Of a stretch of 34,592 nt of DNA, positions 32,095 to 34,592 are shown one piece after another; position 1 is the first letter of the stretch; each line of letters begins with the position of its first letter. The stretch is from Domibacillus antri. GTDB lineage: Bacteria > Bacillota > Bacilli > Bacillales > Domibacillaceae. The stretch spans positions 1-34,592 of the forward strand of contig NZ_MSDU01000025.1 of the NCBI RefSeq assembly GCF_001936625.1, in the 5' to 3' direction. The notes under the pieces are model-generated. The model was not told the origin of the DNA and did no database searches. It saw nothing but the letters and a program-made list of their open reading frames with translations. A program made the translations under genes and the position numbers.

Positions 32095-32490
32095 GTGAAC
32101 TCATTTTTGCTGACGTTTTACTATTATGCCATTGCGATTGCAGTCGTCGTAATTGGCTTGGTTATTTTTGAATTGATGACAAAAAAGTATAAAGACTGGG
32201 AAGAAATAAAAGGGCGCAATACAGCGGTTGCGTTATCGATCGGTGGAAAAATTATCGGTATCTGCATTATTCTAATGTTTTCTATTTTCCACAACGATAC
32301 GATCATTGAAACGGTGTACTGGGGATTATTCGGGATGGTGCTTCAATTAGTGGCTTATGTTTTATTTGAAATTTTCTCCAGAACTTTTTCGGTGGAAGAG
32401 CAGCTGAAAGAAGGCAATATAGCGGTCGGAATAATTTCTTTTTCCGTTTCCGTTGGTCTGGCGTTTGTGATCGGCGCTTCGATTTCGTAA
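32095..32490 (+). CDS. DUF350 (YjfL-like) membrane protein
   Basis: This 131-residue integral membrane protein has four segments (about 7-27, 43-63, 70-95 and 107-130) arranged as two similar hairpins, each with a GxxxxA-type motif (GRNTAVALS and EGNIAVGII). This duplicated form is the DUF350 family. The GTG start follows GAGGGG. It lies between the lipoprotein and the aminopropyltransferase with short gaps. In E. coli the yjf cluster likewise joins a DUF350 protein (YjfL) to a PspA paralogue (YjfJ) and a polyamine-linked enzyme. Molecular function is unknown. Confidence 0.87.
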   Translation: MNSFLLTFYYYAIAIAVVVIGLVIFELMTKKYKDWEEIKGRNTAVALSIGGKIIGICIILMFSIFHNDTIIETVYWGLFGMVLQLVAYVLFEIFSRTFSVEEQLKEGNIAVGIISFSVSVGLAFVIGASIS

Positions 32491-32502
32491 GGCGGTGTTG
32501 GA

Positions 32503-34056
32503 ATGACTGAACAGGAATCGGTCCGGCAGAGCCGGGCGATTTATTATGCATCGGGTATCGTCTCCATTTGCGGGATCATTTTTGAAGTGCTGTTCGGTGC
32601 ACTCGGTTCATACATTTTAGGAGATGGAGTGAAGCAGTATACGCTCACCATCTCCCTTTTTTTAACCGGAATGGGCATCGGTGCCTACATAAGTGAAAAA
32701 ATGACGAAACATTTAATCGCTTCGTTTATTTGGATTGAATATGGGATTGGTCTTGTCGGAGGTTTTTCGGCGATGCTGCTGTTTGGCGTGACGGCGTATT
32801 TGCCGGATGGGACGGATGCGCTTTTTTTATATAGCGTGACATTGCTTGTCGGTACTTTAACAGGTGTGGAGCTTCCGATATTAATACGAAAAGCGAATGA
32901 AATTGGTGTGTCTCTGCAAAAAAGTGCGGCAAAAGTGCTGTTTTCCGATTATGCCGGCGGATTAATCGGAGGGCTGCTATTCCTATTTTTATTGCGGCCC
33001 TATTTCGGCCTGGTCAAAACGTCGTTTCTTGTCGCGCTGATTAATGTCGCGGTGGCCCTTTGGATTGTAATCCGTTTTAGAAAAGAGTTGAAGAGGTTTC
33101 AGCTGCACGCTGCTTCAGGTATTGTCTTTTTGTTTATTTTAATGGCCGGCGCTTTATTTGGAGAGGAAGCGGCTTTTCATTTTGAACAAAAGTTATACCG
33201 AGATCCTGTCGTTTTTTCAGAACAAACGGCTTATCAGCAAATACTATTGACACGTGAGCAGGGAGATACACGTCTTTACTTAGACGGACAGCTGCAATTT
33301 AGTTCGTCGGATGAACACAGGTACCATGAAATACTTGTGCATCCGGTTATGTCGGCAGCGGCACGTCATGATAACGTGCTTGTACTGGGAGGCGGAGATG
33401 GCCTGGCGGTGCGGGAGCTGCTTAAATATGAAGATCTCGGCACCGTGACATTAGTTGATCTGGATCCGGCGATGACAGAAACGGCCCGTACTCATCATTT
33501 ATTGACGGATTTAAATAAAGGATCGCTGGATGACAGCCGTGTACAGGTTATGAATGAAGATGCGTTTCAGTTTCTGGAGAAAGCAGACGGTTTTTATGAC
33601 GTGATTATCGTTGATTTGCCTGACCCGAATAATGAATCACTTAACAAACTATATACGCAGGAATTTTATTCACTTATGAGGAACCATTTGCATCCGGACG
33701 GCGCTTCGATTGTGCAGGCAACCAGTCCGGTCTTTGCGGCAGAAGTATACTGGACAATTGATAAAACGATTCAATCTGCAGGATTAAAAACAAAAAACCT
33801 CCATGCGGATATACCGAGTTTTGGCGGCTGGGGCTTTATCATGGCATCACGTGAAGAAATACAATTGTCAAAATTAACTATTATCGATGACACACGTTAT
33901 TTAACAACAGACATACTGCCGGCGCTTGCGGAATTTGGCAAGGATGAGGACGCTGTAATTGAAGATGAGAATGGTGATCCAGTGACTTTAACGCCGAATA
34001 CATTGATTCGTCCGAATTTAATTGAAGTGTATGATAAAGCATGGCGTTACTACTAA
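32503..34056 (+). CDS. Membrane-anchored spermidine synthase-like aminopropyltransferase
   Basis: This 517-residue protein fuses an N-terminal domain of six to seven membrane segments (about 12-220) to a cytoplasmic spermidine synthase domain (about 230-500). The latter shows LDGQLQFSSSDEHRYHEILVHP (260-281), the nucleotide-binding LGGGDG (295-300) with LVDLDP, and the catalytic-loop DLPDP (371-375). Soluble SpeE enzymes transfer an aminopropyl group from decarboxylated S-adenosylmethionine to putrescine; what this membrane form accepts is unknown. GGCGGTG precedes the ATG. It closes the sigma-W operon with PspA, so polyamine-type chemistry at the membrane during envelope stress is a reasonable inference. 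Confidence 0.87.
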   Translation: MTEQESVRQSRAIYYASGIVSICGIIFEVLFGALGSYILGDGVKQYTLTISLFLTGMGIGAYISEKMTKHLIASFIWIEYGIGLVGGFSAMLLFGVTAYLPDGTDALFLYSVTLLVGTLTGVELPILIRKANEIGVSLQKSAAKVLFSDYAGGLIGGLLFLFLLRPYFGLVKTSFLVALINVAVALWIVIRFRKELKRFQLHAASGIVFLFILMAGALFGEEAAFHFEQKLYRDPVVFSEQTAYQQILLTREQGDTRLYLDGQLQFSSSDEHRYHEILVHPVMSAAARHDNVLVLGGGDGLAVRELLKYEDLGTVTLVDLDPAMTETARTHHLLTDLNKGSLDDSRVQVMNEDAFQFLEKADGFYDVIIVDLPDPNNESLNKLYTQEFYSLMRNHLHPDGASIVQATSPVFAAEVYWTIDKTIQSAGLKTKNLHADIPSFGGWGFIMASREEIQLSKLTIIDDTRYLTTDILPALAEFGKDEDAVIEDENGDPVTLTPNTLIRPNLIEVYDKAWRYY

Positions 34057-34058
34057 CA

Positions 34059-34094
34059 GCAAAGAGCCTCCCCTAAACGGAGGCGGCTCTTTGC
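34059..34094 (+). terminator. Terminator of the PspA operon
   Basis: GCAAAGAGCC pairs with GGCTCTTTGC (34059-34068 with 34085-34094) with a further short inner stem. It begins two bases after the last stop codon. The U-tract is short and lies inside the arm. Confidence 0.7.
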
Positions 34095-34225
34095 ACAGTG
34101 TTGAAAAATAAAAGAATCAAGAAGAAGTTCATTTTTTAAGTGGGATTTTCACTCGAACATGATCAGTGCTAAATGGAAGATCAGTCTTTTTTGAACAGGA
34201 GCCGATAGGTGAAGCCCGCCGGACT

Positions 34226-34301
34226 GCGCTTTTCTGTGGGGCGAACGCTGAACCAGCCACCGCTGCGCGCTGTCCGTTTCAGCCTGCCCCTTGGAAAGCG
34301 C
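34226..34301. repeat. GC-rich imperfect palindrome (dispersed-repeat type)
   Basis: GCGCTTTTC at 34226 pairs with GGAAAGCGC at 34293, and inside it GGGGCGAACGCTGAA faces TTCAGCCTGCCCC, giving a long imperfect hairpin. Base composition is far richer in GC than the flanks. It resembles the GC-rich intergenic palindromes (often with GCTTTCC-type ends) found in many copies in Bacillus genomes. From 34095 to 34592 no reading frame with a credible start and family was seen. Confidence 0.5.
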
Positions 34302-34489
34302 AGCCCCGCGAAGGCCGCCTATTCTTTGCTTTGCCGCATCTCGTTTTCTGAATGGACTTGTGTAAATTCACTCTTTCGCTAATGTCTTTGTCAGTTGCAG
34401 TGGATCGTTGTAAACCTAAAATGTCAATAAATGTTTTGATTTTAAGAAAGGCTTTGGTTGACAACATCATTTTTCAACAGAATGCAAAG

Positions 34490-34592
34490 GGGCTGTCCCA
34501 AAAGTCAGTGGAAACTGACTTTTGAGGCAGCCCTGTTTTTATGCACAAAAAAATCGCCTCATCCGATATAATGTAAGTGACCAAACCAACAT
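34490..34592 (+). mobile_element. Probable end of an IS1182-like insertion sequence (partial)
   Basis: A 20-bp stem starts with GGGCTGTCCCAAAAGTCAGT (34490-34509), pairs with 34514-34533 (one mismatch, one G-T pair) and is followed by T5. After it comes TATAAT (34567-34572) and the window ends before any coding sequence. The words GGCTGTCCCAAAAGT, with a hairpin guarding the end and a promoter inside, are what I recall from IS1182-type elements of Firmicutes. The transposase would start beyond the window. Alternatively it is a plain terminator. Confidence 0.4.

Noticed and set aside
34279-34470. Minus-strand 63-codon reading frame near the right end
   Set aside because: It runs into the GC-rich palindrome, has no clear ribosome binding site and matches no family I know; probably chance.

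Overview
The window looks like the chromosome of an aerobic, low-to-moderate GC, Bacillus-like Firmicute (order Bacillales; genus not determinable by eye). The signs are strong GGAGG-type ribosome binding sites with many TTG/GTG starts, a B. subtilis-like tenI-thiO-thiS-thiG-thiF thiazole operon behind a TPP riboswitch, a family II (Mn-dependent) pyrophosphatase, YitT, YvbH-like and FbpA-like proteins, and two exact sigma-W (ECF) promoter motifs. No rRNA, tRNA or CRISPR array was seen.

Left part (1-5700): four perfect copies of a 20-bp tandem repeat at the edge, then an IclR regulator divergent from an aromatic-ring hydroxylase (3-hydroxybenzoate 6-hydroxylase type), an aromatic-acid:H+ symporter, a decayed partial copy of the hydroxylase gene, and a DHA2-type drug exporter. 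Thiamine block (5716-9590, minus strand): TPP riboswitch, terminator, tenI, thiO, thiS, thiG and thiF, tightly packed or overlapping. Regulatory block (9646-15645): two translationally coupled IclR regulators, a GAF-GGDEF-EAL c-di-GMP protein, a 48-aa FbpA-like protein, and an MFS exporter divergent from a LysR regulator with two related operators between them. Metabolic block (15719-22389): a lactonase and an SDR dehydrogenase with no gap between them, a uracil-DNA glycosylase-like protein overlapping a UMF1-type transporter tail to tail, the Mn-pyrophosphatase, and a POT peptide transporter.

Right part (22474-34056): a YitT membrane protein; a YceI protein with an MhqR-like operator over its -35 box; a PAS-PAS-GGDEF-EAL protein; a YvbH-like PH-domain protein under an exact sigma-W motif; an unrecognised protein, a HAD phosphatase and a MerR-like protein on the minus strand; a lipid kinase with an odd in-frame 83-codon upstream extension; and an envelope-stress operon. 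That operon is sigma-W promoter, DUF4178, PspA, DUF4247 lipoprotein, DUF350 and a membrane-anchored aminopropyltransferase. pspA carries a +1 frameshift as sequenced. The last 500 bases have no convincing gene: a GC-rich imperfect palindrome of the dispersed-repeat kind, then a long hairpin resembling the end of an IS1182-like element.

The most interesting unit is the sigma-W-controlled PspA/DUF4178/DUF4247/DUF350/aminopropyltransferase operon, together with a second sigma-W promoter about 4 kb upstream. It links membrane-stress sensing, membrane scaffolding and possible polyamine-type chemistry at the membrane. All functional assignments come from reading motifs and recalling families, not from database searches.
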